DNA from: Kribbella caucasensis
GTDB taxonomy: Bacteria; Actinomycetota; Actinomycetes; Propionibacteriales; Kribbellaceae
Length of the DNA stretch: 37,082 nt
Direction: 5' to 3'
Assembly (NCBI RefSeq): GCF_004361855.1
Contig: NZ_SNWQ01000042.1
Coordinates: 1-37,082, forward strand
The notes under the pieces were generated by a model. It saw nothing but the letters and a program-made list of their open reading frames with translations. It did no database searches and was not told the origin of the DNA. Below are positions 17,101 through 24,930 of this stretch, piece after piece; positions within the stretch are counted from its first letter, which is position 1, and every line of letters starts with the position of its first letter. Position numbers and translations under genes: made by a program.

Positions 17101-19600
17101 TCAGGACTGCGGCGTTCGCGAAGTCATCGTTCGAAGGCGGATGAGGGACCCGGAGCCGCAGCCGGAACGAGCCGACCTCCCCGCTGACCCGGATCTTGTA
17201 CGTCGTACCCGCAGCCGCGGTGAAGGTGACCCGACTCAACGACCCGCAGCTATCCCCGTTGGCGGCGATCTCGGTCAGCGCCCCGACCGTAGTACCGGTG
17301 AAGACGGCCAGGGCCGAGTCGCCAGTCAGTCCGCTATCACACGTGTCGACATCGACCGGTCCGGCCGCCTCTGCGGTCCAGCTGTACCAGACGGAGTTGC
17401 CGCCGTCAGGTTCACCGGTCTCCGTCGACGCATCGGTGGTCGTGCCGGTGACACTGAGCGGCAGCGGCCCGTCGAGCGCTTGCGCGTCGGCGAAGGCGTC
17501 GTTCGCGGGCCGTACCGGAGTGCGGATGGTCAGCGTGAAGCCGCCGAACTCGTTGGGATACTGACCGCTCACCCCGATCCGGTACGTCGTACCCGCGGCC
17601 ACCGTGACGATGCGGGCCGCGCCGAATCCGCAGAACCGGTCCTCGCCGGTCACCTCGGACAGACCGCCGATCGCGTCACCGGTGTAGATGCCCAGCCGGG
17701 TATCCGCACCCGACCCGGAACAAGTGCTGACGATCACCACACCACTGGCAGCAGCGGTCCAGCTGTACCAAACCGACGGTCCGCCCAGAGGATCGCCGGC
17801 CTCGTCCGTCGCGTCCGCGGTCGACCCACTCACCGTCAGCGGCGGCGCACCGGACAACACCTCGGCGTTGGCGAAATCGTCGTTGGCCGGCGGGCTGGAC
17901 GGCCTGATGGTCAGCCCGATCGGACCGGTCATCGGACTGCCGTCGGAGAACGCCGCTCCGTCGATCACGATCCGGTACGTCGTACCGGCTGTCGCCTGCA
18001 ACGAGACCTTCGCCCTGTTGGTGCAACGCAGGTCTCGTACCGGCACCACTGTCAACGCGGTGACGTCCGTGCCGGTGTAGACCCCGAGCTTCGTGGAGAC
18101 GCCGCTCGCACAACTGCTGATGGTGACCGGGCCGGTGGCGGCCGCCGTCCAGCTGTACCAGACGGTCGCGCCACCGCCGCCGATGTCATCCGGCTCGCCC
18201 GCCTGCTTCGTCGCGCCGACGTTCGTCCCCGTCGCGGTGATCGGAAGCGGGCCGCTCAGCACCTGCGCGGCCGCGAAGTCGTCGTTGGCCGGAGCGGACA
18301 CGAGCTTCAGCTGGATGGTGCCGGTCGCGCCGGCGTACCCATCGACGGCGATCCGGTACGTCGTACCGGCCGTCGCGGCGAAGCGGGCAACGCTGCCCGT
18401 GCCACAGCTGTCGTCGTTGGAAGCGACCGCAGTCAACGAGCCGACCGCCGAGCCGGTGTAGACACCGAGCAGGGTGTCGAAGGTGCTGAGGCAGGTGCTG
18501 ATCGTCATCTGACCCGACTCAGCTGCTGTCCAGTTGAACCAGACCGAGGTGCCGCCAGAGTTCCCCGCATGAGCCGGCTCATTGGGTTGCTTGGTGGCGT
18601 CGATGTTCGAGCTGGTCGTACTGATCGGCAGCGGCCCGTCGATCGTCTGCGCCGCACCGAAGTCGTCGTTCGGCGGCACGACGGCAGTCCGGACTCTCAA
18701 CTCCACTGTGCCCGTTGTCGTACTGCCTTCCTCGCCGGGCACCCCATCCACGGCGATCCGGTACGTCGTACCCGCTGCCGCGGCGAAGGTGACCGCGCTC
18801 TTCGTGCCGCAGCCATTGTCGTTGGCAACGACCTCGGTCAACGCGGTCACCGTGGTACCGGTGTAGACGCCTAGGACGGTGTCGAAGTCGCTTGCACAGG
18901 TGGCGATGGTGATCGGCCCGGAGGCGGCCGGCGTCCAGCTGTACCAGATCGAGTGCCGGCCGGTGGTGCCCGCGTGGGCCGGTTCGCCGGGCTCACCAGT
19001 CGCACCGAAGTTCGACCCGGTCACCGCGATAGGAAGCGATCCGCCGAGCACCTCCGCCGCGGCGAAGCCGTCGTTCGCGGGCGCGTTCCGGATCACCAGC
19101 TCGAGGTCGCCGGTCGCTCCGTTGTACCCGTCGACCGCGATCCAGTACGTCGTACCGGCGGCTGCCGCCAACCGCACCAGCCGGGAAGTACTCGGGTAGC
19201 CGTCGCACGCCTCATCGGCGCTGACGGCCGAGGTCAGGGCGTTCACCGCCGAGCCCGTGTAGACGCCCACCTGGTTCTTCACGTTGCTGCCGCACACATC
19301 GATCACGACCGGGCCGGTGGCCGGCGCGGTCCAGCTGAACCAGATCGAGGAACCGCCCGCGTTGCCGCCGTGATCAGGCTCGCCGGGCTCCTTCGTGGCG
19401 TCGACGTTCGACGCCGAGACTTGGATCGGCAGAGTCCCCGTGAGCTGCTCGGCAGCGCCGAAATCGTCATTGCCCGGCGGAGCCGCCAAAGCCTGCGGCA
19501 GACTCACCACCGAGGCCGCCACTACAACCGCCAACGCAGCCGTCACGGCTACCACGGCGCGAAGCCCGCTGATCTTGATCCTTGCCAGGCGCGTCGACAT
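14156..19600 (-). CDS. Giant secreted protein of 12 two-cysteine beta-domain repeats plus Ig-like tail
   Basis: This 1814-aa protein starts with a Sec signal peptide (basic start, hydrophobic core about residues 15-37, likely cleavage after QALA). Twelve tandem domains of about 125-140 residues follow. Each begins with a form of PPANDDFAAA, continues through GTNVDATKEPGEP, SVWYSWTA, ITIDTCGS and LGVYTG, and ends GTTYRIAVDG plus a strand. Each domain has one Cys in the DTCGS block and usually one in NGCG, suggesting an internal disulfide. The layout recalls bacterial pre-peptidase C-terminal domains. The last 210 residues contain a Big_3-type Ig-like domain (TLTSTPNPSSYGQPVTVTA) and a second Ig-like module. 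There is no LPXTG or C-terminal membrane helix, so it is released or held noncovalently. No enzyme domain is present, so binding or adhesion is likely. Confidence 0.9.
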   Translation of the reverse strand: MSTRLARIKISGLRAVVAVTAALAVVVAASVVSLPQALAAPPGNDDFGAAEQLTGTLPIQVSASNVDATKEPGEPDHGGNAGGSSIWFSWTAPATGPVVIDVCGSNVKNQVGVYTGSAVNALTSAVSADEACDGYPSTSRLVRLAAAAGTTYWIAVDGYNGATGDLELVIRNAPANDGFAAAEVLGGSLPIAVTGSNFGATGEPGEPAHAGTTGRHSIWYSWTPAASGPITIATCASDFDTVLGVYTGTTVTALTEVVANDNGCGTKSAVTFAAAAGTTYRIAVDGVPGEEGSTTTGTVELRVRTAVVPPNDDFGAAQTIDGPLPISTTSSNIDATKQPNEPAHAGNSGGTSVWFNWTAAESGQMTISTCLSTFDTLLGVYTGSAVGSLTAVASNDDSCGTGSVARFAATAGTTYRIAVDGYAGATGTIQLKLVSAPANDDFAAAQVLSGPLPITATGTNVGATKQAGEPDDIGGGGATVWYSWTAAATGPVTISSCASGVSTKLGVYTGTDVTALTVVPVRDLRCTNRAKVSLQATAGTTYRIVIDGAAFSDGSPMTGPIGLTIRPSSPPANDDFANAEVLSGAPPLTVSGSTADATDEAGDPLGGPSVWYSWTAAASGVVIVSTCSGSGADTRLGIYTGDAIGGLSEVTGEDRFCGFGAARIVTVAAGTTYRIGVSGQYPNEFGGFTLTIRTPVRPANDAFADAQALDGPLPLSVTGTTTDASTETGEPDGGNSVWYSWTAEAAGPVDVDTCDSGLTGDSALAVFTGTTVGALTEIAANGDSCGSLSRVTFTAAAGTTYKIRVSGEVGSFRLRLRVPHPPSNDDFANAAVLTGALPLSASGTNVEASRESGEPLHDNGRGYASVWYSWTATVTGRMSIDTCGSDFDTVLGVYTGSAVSGLGRVASNDNGCGAAAAGSKVAFNAVSGTTYRIAVDGHANNSGGASAEGSVELTIKAVNLPANDNRADAQTLSATLPVSATGTNVGATKEPGEFNHVGNVGGASVWYRWTAAAGGPVTVDTCDAGFATLLAVYVVRPDGQLGSAAANRNACGNGARDTFIATAGTSYLLAVDGADGAQGNFTLNLRAADRPANDNFTDATELTGALPITATGTNVEATRETSEPRHAGTNGGASVWFSWTALATGRISIDTCGSSFDTVLGVYTGSAVGGLTVVASNDNSCGTRSQVTFTAVSGTTYRIAVDGPVRNSGSIRLVVRAPAQPANDDFADALGLTGALPIEVSGTTVDATREGSEPFHGGLLGTASVWYRWTAATAGKVVVETCGSSFDTLLGVYTGLEVGDLSTVAINGDACGSQSRVEFAAIAGTTYWIAVDGGGGASGAVRLTVRPPQRPANDAFAAAQSLGGTLPVAVAGTNVDATREGSEPFHGGLPGSASVWYSWTPSATRRVTIDTCGGEVNTVLAVYTGGALADLNNVASDNDGCGRSYGGSRVTFTATAGTTYRIAVDGIANPGIAGALPGTGALDLRLTAADPPANDDFAAARVLTGFLPIAWTGTNAGATRESGEPFHAGFVGGTSVWFSWTPTLSGRVAIDTCARNFDTLLAVYTGSSFGTLNPVAGNNNGCGSASKVTFTAAAGTTYRIAVDGRGEAAGSIALAITDLEPRAATVTTLTSTPNPSSYGQPVTVTATVTGGSTTPTGEVQFVVDGTDSGTPRPLVTGKASISLPGLAVGAHTLTARYTGDATHAPSSGSTSQQVNRMATRLVAHPAVLEILPLRITLRLSATLTDATGQPLPGQQVRFVLSDRTVCTATTAANGRASCTSTGAWLAAVLHLGYDAHYDGTPTHQPSHAHGGVLG
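14765..19480 (-). repeat. Twelve coding repeats of about 370-430 bp
   Basis: The start of each unit is marked by the codons for Asn-Asp-Asp-Phe or a variant. These lie near 19465, 19070, 18665, 18280, 17880, 17495, 17125, 16705, 16315, 15925, 15540 and 15115. Each unit near its end carries a GTACGTCGTAC-type motif that encodes Gly-Thr-Thr-Tyr. Units 10 and 11 are close at the DNA level around 15405-15480 and 15820-15890, which points to recent duplication or gene conversion. Most others have diverged. Confidence 0.9.
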
Positions 19601-19688
19601 GCCTCAGCCCTCCCCCATCAGTGCTGTACGGGACCGTCCGACCTGATCCTCGGCAGCAACCTTCAGAGAGCCTTAAAGCGCCGCCCGC

Positions 19689-21500
19689 TCAGTCGACCAA
19701 GAGGCCGGCCAGGTCGGCGTTGATGCTGGCGCGGTCAAAGGCGTCGGGGTCGAAGCCGTCGCCGAGCCAGTCTCGGTACCGACGGTGGTCTTCGTGGGCC
19801 GGATCGAGATAGGCCTCGAGGAAGTCCTCGTAGCCGCCTGTCCCGCCGACATCCTCCGGCGGGCAGTTCCGCCTGCCGGCCAGGCACTGCACGGTCACGG
19901 GCTCATCGGATGCCGGCAGCACCTGCTCGACTGTCACCTGGTGGCGCCAGCCGTCACCGAAGTCGTAGAGGTAGTCGAACTTGTCCCCCTTGCGAGCCAC
20001 CTTCTCCAGCGTGAAGTCGGCGGCTTCGAGGAGGTCTTCAGGCGCGTCCGGGTCGATCTCACCGTAGTCCCGGCCGGCGATCTCGAATTCGTGTAAGTGG
20101 GAGTTCGTCCAGCCCATCGCGGTCTGAATCACGGCGTGCAGTCCGGCCAGGGTGATCGTTCCCGGTACCTGAATCCGGCGCCACACCGGCGGCTTGGTAC
20201 CCCGAAGAACCACCTTCAGCCGGTACGTCGTACTCGGTGACGCAATCGTTGAGCGAAGGTGCATCACGCCCTCCTGCGCGACCCTCGCAGCAATCGGATC
20301 CGGGTAGTACCGCGCTAGCGCCTTCAGCACCTCCAAGGTCGCCGGGTGTTCGCACTGCCAGAGGTTCTCGAACAGGGCCGAGGCGTCGTACTCCACCTCG
20401 TCGGCGATGCCGCGGACCGAGTCGCGTTCGGAGCGCGGATCACCGTCCAGGTCGGCCGCGACCATGTCGATGAACACGCGATGCAGGTCGTCCAAGGTCG
20501 ACTGCTCGGCCGGCAGACCGTGCCCGGTCAACCAGGCGTTCGCGTGCGGGCGCAGGTCGCGATCGTCGAGGCAGGCTCGCACCCCTTGCTCTGCGACGGG
20601 GCCCAGCCGGTCGAGCATGCCGAACGCGATCACCCGATGCAGTGGCGTACCCCCGCGCGCGTGGGCGAGGATCCGCTCGATCGCGGTTCCCGACCCGATG
20701 GCGGCGAGCCATTCATCGAAGAGTTCGGTCGAGTGTTGGGTGAGCCCGAGGCCAAGCAGGTCAGCGACGGACGCGCCTGCGAGATCATTCACGTACGGCG
20801 CGCGGATGCCGCCCATCTCGAACCAGTGCAGCAGACCGAACCGGCCCAGATCGGTCAGCCGCGCAACGTCACCGTCGAGCACCACCGCATCGATCGCGGC
20901 GAGTCGATCGAGGTTTCGGCGAACCATGGCGACGAGCAGGTCCGTCAATGCATCGGTCTGCCCAGCGGATACGTTGACCCAGTCGGCCCCAATTGCGGCG
21001 ACGTCGTCGAGCACCTGCGCCGCCAGCTCCTCAACCCGGATGCCGTGCGCGTCGACGTACAGCCGCATGAGGAGAGGCATCACCGTTACCTCGTCACCGC
21101 GCAGGATCGGCAGACCCTGCACCGTCAGCGTCAGCAGGTCGATCCACAGTTCGACGATCTCGCGATCAGTTTGGCCGGTCGTCTCCGCAACCAGTTCGGC
21201 CCGGCCTGCGTCGACCGTCAGCAGCTCGAGGTCGACGGCCAACTCCCAGCAGGTCTGCAGCTCGGGGAATCCCCTCGCTGCCCGGGCCTCAGGATGATCA
21301 GGGAGGCCGAGATCCCGATTCGCGGTTCGCGCGTCGGCCAGCGTGAGGTTCCCCGCCTTGGTGACCTTGCGATCCCCGGTCCACTCGGCCAGCCGGAGTA
21401 CCGACTGGAGGGCCGCGCAACGACGGGCAGCCTCGACGAGCTCGCCGAACGGTGGCAGTCGCACGGGAGGGAGTTCGAGCAGGCCGACTTCCGGGTCCAT
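19689..21500 (-). CDS. Protein with C-terminal plasmid pRiA4b ORF-3-like domain
   Basis: This 603-aa cytoplasmic protein is mostly helical up to about residue 420. The C-terminal 170 residues match the pRiA4b ORF-3 family: YRLKVVLRGTKPPVWRRIQV, GLHAVIQTAMGW, HLHEFEIAG, the DFGDGWRH block, and a late CLAGRRNCPPEDVGG-type motif followed by YEDFLEAY. This domain occurs in plasmid and transposon passenger proteins and as a stand-alone chromosomal module; its biochemical role is not established. The long N-terminal region (for example LELLTVDAGRAELVAETTG) is like that of other actinobacterial members. The ATG is at 21500. It shares the strand with the repeat protein but lies upstream of it, about 90 bases away. 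Confidence 0.87.
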   Translation of the reverse strand: MDPEVGLLELPPVRLPPFGELVEAARRCAALQSVLRLAEWTGDRKVTKAGNLTLADARTANRDLGLPDHPEARAARGFPELQTCWELAVDLELLTVDAGRAELVAETTGQTDREIVELWIDLLTLTVQGLPILRGDEVTVMPLLMRLYVDAHGIRVEELAAQVLDDVAAIGADWVNVSAGQTDALTDLLVAMVRRNLDRLAAIDAVVLDGDVARLTDLGRFGLLHWFEMGGIRAPYVNDLAGASVADLLGLGLTQHSTELFDEWLAAIGSGTAIERILAHARGGTPLHRVIAFGMLDRLGPVAEQGVRACLDDRDLRPHANAWLTGHGLPAEQSTLDDLHRVFIDMVAADLDGDPRSERDSVRGIADEVEYDASALFENLWQCEHPATLEVLKALARYYPDPIAARVAQEGVMHLRSTIASPSTTYRLKVVLRGTKPPVWRRIQVPGTITLAGLHAVIQTAMGWTNSHLHEFEIAGRDYGEIDPDAPEDLLEAADFTLEKVARKGDKFDYLYDFGDGWRHQVTVEQVLPASDEPVTVQCLAGRRNCPPEDVGGTGGYEDFLEAYLDPAHEDHRRYRDWLGDGFDPDAFDRASINADLAGLLVD

Positions 21501-21852
21501 GGTGCTTCAGCCTAGGCGGATCCACTCGGTACGGCGAACTTCGCGAGCGCGCGTGGCGTCGTACTGTCGGGGCGGCTGAGCGGACCGCCAGGCCATCAAT
21601 ACCTCGACCGGGAGGCGCTGGTGAGCGTGGGGCCGGCCGGGAGGGCTCGATTGTGATGGCGTGGGCGTTCGCGTCCGGTGCGTCCGGCAACGACTTCGCG
21701 AGGATGCAACGGTTCGGTGACGGGGGTCGGATGTGCGCGCGGTGAGGACCCGATGGGGTATTAGCGTTCGCGGGAAGGCGTTGTACGGCGGGTCTTCCGG
21801 GCCGAGCGGGGTGAGTCTGGGACGCTGAGAAGGCAAGAGGAGAGGGGAATCC
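21501..21852. other. 352-bp divergent intergenic region
   Basis: This stretch separates the minus-strand pRiA4b-domain gene from the plus-strand transpeptidase gene and should hold both promoters. Short open frames exist but none has protein-like composition plus a ribosome binding site. No clear inverted repeat or -35/-10 pair stands out. Just before the transpeptidase start there is a strong purine-rich ribosome binding site (GAGGAGAGGGG, 21836-21846). Confidence 0.5.
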
Positions 21853-22707
21853 GTGGCTGGACGACGTGGTCTTGTGGCTGGAGTACTGGTTGTTGGGCTG
21901 GTGCTGACCGGGTGTACCGACGTGGCCGCTGAAACTGCGCCCTCGCCATCGACAACCGGCGGGCCGAGCAGCACATCGGCCTCGACGCCAACCGGTACGC
22001 CGACATCCGGCCCGACCGGTACGCCGACGGCCGATCCCACGTCGACTCCGAGCACCACGCCTACCGGCAATCCCACGACGACGCCCACCACGAAGCCGAC
22101 GACCCCGCCCACCACGAAGCCGCCGGTCAAGGTGAATTACGCGCTCGAGGTCGAGAAGAGGCTGGCCGCGTACGGCTATCCGGTCGGGGACGTCGACGGG
22201 GACATCACCAAGCGCGCCCGCCAAGCTCTCTGCGCCTGGCGCGAGACCAACGGCCTGCCGATCAGTCGCGGCCCGCTCACCACCGCCGACGTACGATCGG
22301 TGCTCTCAGCAACCAAGCGGCCGATCCCGACCAAAGAGACAGGCATCTACGTCAACAAGACCTGCCAGGTGCTCTACCAGGTCGTCAACAACACGTACCG
22401 CCGGATCGTCTGGGTCTCCACCGGCGCAGCGGGGTACGAGACGCCGAACCGCACCGGCAAGGTCTGGCGCAAGTGGGGCGGCGCGCACGAGAGCAGCCTG
22501 TACCCGGACGCGTACATGTACGACTCGATCTACTTCCTCAAGGACCGGCCGGGGATCGCCTTGCACGGTTCGCGGGTGAACAGCCTGATCAAGACGTACC
22601 CGGCCAGCCACCGCTGCATCCGTGTCATGCGTCCCCAGATCCACCGCATCTTCGACGAGACCCCGATCGGCACCAAGGTCCAGGTCTACGGCGAGTACGA
22701 GGGCTAG
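21853..22707 (+). CDS. L,D-transpeptidase lipoprotein with peptidoglycan-binding domain
   Basis: This 284-aa lipoprotein starts at GTG 21853 after a strong ribosome binding site. A lipobox (LVLTGC, Cys21) anchors it to the outer face of the membrane. Residues about 25-95 are a Thr/Pro/Ser-rich spacer, 100-150 a peptidoglycan-binding-like domain (LAAYGYPVGDVDGDITKRAR), and 160-284 a YkuD-type L,D-transpeptidase domain. Active-site residues appear as the HGSR motif and SHRCIRV, with His253 and catalytic Cys255. The usual motif is SHGC; here the Gly is replaced by Arg. Such enzymes make 3-3 cross-links in the wall or attach proteins. It stands alone and ends 11 bases from the convergent SulP gene. 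Confidence 0.9.
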   Translation: MAGRRGLVAGVLVVGLVLTGCTDVAAETAPSPSTTGGPSSTSASTPTGTPTSGPTGTPTADPTSTPSTTPTGNPTTTPTTKPTTPPTTKPPVKVNYALEVEKRLAAYGYPVGDVDGDITKRARQALCAWRETNGLPISRGPLTTADVRSVLSATKRPIPTKETGIYVNKTCQVLYQVVNNTYRRIVWVSTGAAGYETPNRTGKVWRKWGGAHESSLYPDAYMYDSIYFLKDRPGIALHGSRVNSLIKTYPASHRCIRVMRPQIHRIFDETPIGTKVQVYGEYEG

Positions 22708-22718
22708 GAGTACTGGGG

Positions 22719-24377
22719 CTAGCTCGCCAGCAGACCGGCGGCGTGCAGGTGCACCCGGGCCGCGGCGATCGCTTCGGGCGTCGTCGCGAACACCCGGCCT
22801 TCGGCGCGGAGTTTCTCGATCACGTCCAGCGCGTCGAGCGGGCGGTGATGGCCGGGCTGGATCCCCGAGATCAGCACGACCATGCCCCGGTGTTCGAGCT
22901 TCGCGATCACGTCCTTCAGCACGAGCGCACCGCTGGCGTCGATCGCGCTGACGGCCGACATTCGCAGTACCAGGACTGACACCTGCGCCACCTCGGACAG
23001 CTCCAGCAGGAACCGGTGGGCGGCGAACAACAGCGGTCCGTCGATCCGGTACGCGACGATGTGCTCGTCGAGCAGCGCCCGCTCCTCGTCCGTGTGATCC
23101 CCGGGAAGATCCGGATGCAATGGCATCTGACGCAACCGCGCGCTGCGGGCAACGGCGCGCAATGCGAGCGCACCGGCGACGACGAGTCCGAGGATGACCG
23201 CCTTGACCAGGTCGAGCGCCAGCGTCGCGATCGCGGTCAGCGCCAGGACGAGCGCGTCGGACCGGGTCGCCCGGGCCATCGCCCGCACCGAGCCGACCTC
23301 GACCATTCGGATGCAGGTGGCCAGCAGTACGCCGGCCAGCGCGGCCAACGGGATCCGGCCGACCAGCGGAGCCGCGGTGTAGACGATCACCGCGAGCAGG
23401 CCAGCGTGGACCAACGCGGCCAGCCGTGACCCGGCGCCGGATCGGACGTTCACCGCGGTCCGCGCAATCGCACCCGTAGCCGGCACGCCACCGAACAACG
23501 GGACGACCAGATTGGCCAGCCCCTGGCCGAACAACTCGCGATCGGGGTCGTGCTTGTGGCTGACTCCCATGCCGTCGGCCACTGCCGCGGACAGCAGCGA
23601 CTCCAACGCGGCGAGCGCGGCCACGGCCAGGGCAGCACCGGCCAGTGACCAGATCGCCGACAGATCGATGAAGCCCAGTGACGGAGCCGCGAGTCCGGAA
23701 GGCAAGGCACCGATCCGCATCACGTCGAGGCCGGCGAGCTCGGCCACCACGGTCGCGACCAGCACGGCCAGCAGGGAGAACGGGATGGTCGGCCGGAGCC
23801 GGCCACCGAGCAGGATGAGCGCGGCCACGAAGACCGCGATCGCCACCGCGACCCAGTGCGGATCCGTGGCGAACGATGCCACCGCCCGGCCTGCGATCAC
23901 CAGCACCTGATCCCCATCGGGCGTCGGTACGCCGAGGGCGGCCGGCACCTGCTGCAGACCGATGACACAGGCGATCCCGAGGGTGAAGCCCTCCACCACC
24001 GGCGCCGGCACGAACTCCATGTACCGGCCGGCGCGAGCCACCGCCAGGCCGATCAGGATCAGGCCGGCCATCAGCCCGACGGTCAGTACCCCGGACGCGC
24101 CATGCTCGTGCATGATCGGCACCAGCACGACGGTCATCGCACCGGTCGGGCCGGAAACCTGCAGCCCGGAACCGCCGAAGAACGCCGCCAACGCACCAGC
24201 GATCACCGCTGTCGTCAGCCCGGCCGCCGCACCGAGACCGGACGAGATCCCGAAACCCAGCGCAAGCGGCAGCGCGACGATCGCGACCGTGAGCCCGGCC
24301 AGGAGATCCCGTCGTGGTTGGTGCAGCATCGCCGCGAGATCGGATCGTGCGGGAAGCAGCCCCACCACTGCTCTCAT
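22719..24377 (-). CDS. SulP-family inorganic anion transporter with STAS domain
   Basis: This 552-aa membrane protein has the SulP core, residues about 20-410, with many hydrophobic helices. These include the signature region DLLAGLTVAIVALPLALGFG and the SGPTGAMTVVLVPIM segment that corresponds to the substrate site. The C-terminal 110 residues form a cytoplasmic STAS domain (YRIDGPLLFAA, then SAIDASGALVLKDV). Family members move sulfate, bicarbonate or other small anions, usually with Na+ or H+. The specific substrate is not readable here, and no carbonic anhydrase gene lies next to it. The start overlaps the ArsR stop in an ATGA junction, so expression is coupled to that regulator. Confidence 0.93.
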   Translation of the reverse strand: MRAVVGLLPARSDLAAMLHQPRRDLLAGLTVAIVALPLALGFGISSGLGAAAGLTTAVIAGALAAFFGGSGLQVSGPTGAMTVVLVPIMHEHGASGVLTVGLMAGLILIGLAVARAGRYMEFVPAPVVEGFTLGIACVIGLQQVPAALGVPTPDGDQVLVIAGRAVASFATDPHWVAVAIAVFVAALILLGGRLRPTIPFSLLAVLVATVVAELAGLDVMRIGALPSGLAAPSLGFIDLSAIWSLAGAALAVAALAALESLLSAAVADGMGVSHKHDPDRELFGQGLANLVVPLFGGVPATGAIARTAVNVRSGAGSRLAALVHAGLLAVIVYTAAPLVGRIPLAALAGVLLATCIRMVEVGSVRAMARATRSDALVLALTAIATLALDLVKAVILGLVVAGALALRAVARSARLRQMPLHPDLPGDHTDEERALLDEHIVAYRIDGPLLFAAHRFLLELSEVAQVSVLVLRMSAVSAIDASGALVLKDVIAKLEHRGMVVLISGIQPGHHRPLDALDVIEKLRAEGRVFATTPEAIAAARVHLHAAGLLAS

Positions 24378-24718
24378 CCGGTACCGGCTTCGCGCAGTTC
24401 GGCCAGGAGTTCGTTCTGGCTCGCGATCAGGTCGGTGAGGATCCGCCGCGCGACCCGGAGCAGCTCGGCGACATCACTGCTGGCGATCTCGTAGACGACG
24501 GTCGACCCCTCTCGGTGCGAGGTGACGATCCCGTAGCGGCGTAGTACGGCGAGTTGCTGGGAAAGGTTCGACGGCTCGATCGCGATATCGGCCAGCAGCT
24601 CACGGACCGGCCGGGGCGAGTCCTGCAGCAGCTCGAGCACCCGGATCCGGACCGGATGACCGAGCATCCGGAAGAACTCAGCCTTCGCCTGGTAGAGCGG
24701 AACCGCCGAACCAGTCAT
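24374..24718 (-). CDS. ArsR-family winged-helix regulator, cysteine-free
   Basis: This 114-aa protein has the ArsR/SmtB winged-helix layout: FFRMLGHPVRIRVLELLQDS, the helix-turn-helix EPSNLSQQLAVLRRYGIVTS and the wing REGSTVVYEIAS. It contains no cysteine at all, so it cannot sense metals or thiols through the usual Cys sites; another ligand or oxidation-independent signal is expected. The ATG at 24718 overlaps the stop of the 58-aa gene upstream, and its own stop overlaps the SulP start, so the three are one translationally coupled unit. It probably represses its own operon through the promoter at about 24892-24930. Confidence 0.92.
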   Translation of the reverse strand: MTGSAVPLYQAKAEFFRMLGHPVRIRVLELLQDSPRPVRELLADIAIEPSNLSQQLAVLRRYGIVTSHREGSTVVYEIASSDVAELLRVARRILTDLIASQNELLAELREAGTG

Positions 24719-24891
24719 GCTGGATCGTCAACGGTCACGTCGTTCTCCCGCGCCATCCGCAGCAGGCTCTTCAGCTCACCGTTGCGAACGTCCACCGCGA
24801 AGTAGTCCTCGTCCCGCTCGGCCTCAGCGACCGCCTTCCGCGCCGCAGCAATCCGGTTCCGCAGGTCGGTGGCGAACTGACTCGTCTCCAT
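24715..24891 (-). CDS. Small 58-aa protein, first gene of the ArsR-SulP operon
   Basis: A 58-codon gene runs from ATG at 24891 (METSQFATDL) to a TGA that overlaps the ArsR start (ATGA). The composition is protein-like: a charged amphipathic helix (IAAARKAVAEAERDED), then YFAVDVRNGELKSLLRMA and an acidic tail. No Cys, signal or membrane segment is present. The Val-Asp-Val-x-Asn-Gly-Glu-Leu stretch could be a beta hairpin. The promoter-proximal place and double overlap argue for a true gene despite its size. I do not recognise a family; a role as partner of the ArsR or the transporter is inference from position. Confidence 0.7.
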   Translation of the reverse strand: METSQFATDLRNRIAAARKAVAEAERDEDYFAVDVRNGELKSLLRMARENDVTVDDPA

Positions 24892-24915
24892 CGCTTTACT
24901 ATGTGATGAATTGAA

Positions 24916-24929
24916 GACTTTTGCAAGTC
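24916..24929. promoter_or_regulatory. Inverted repeat GACTT-N4-AAGTC, candidate ArsR operator
   Basis: GACTT (24916-24920) and AAGTC (24925-24929) flank TTGC. The site lies in the 39-bp AT-rich gap between the flavoprotein gene and the start of the 58-aa gene, where the operon promoter must be unless it is read from upstream. The arms are only 5 bp, so chance is possible. Confidence 0.4.
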
Positions 24930-24930
24930 G

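Noticed and set aside
18770..18785. Repeated GTACGTCGTAC motif as a regulatory site
   Set aside because: It recurs at the same codon position (Gly-Thr-Thr-Tyr) in the repeat domains, so protein sequence and codon preference explain it.
17030..18874. 614-codon plus-strand open frame inside the repeat-protein gene
   Set aside because: It is antisense to the 12-repeat secreted protein. Its own apparent repeats (such as GDPVRRTG) are only the complement of the repeat ends.
21507..22130. 207-codon minus-strand frame with Val/Gly-rich start
   Set aside because: It is the complement of the Thr/Pro-rich spacer of the transpeptidase lipoprotein, which has a lipobox and strong ribosome binding site.
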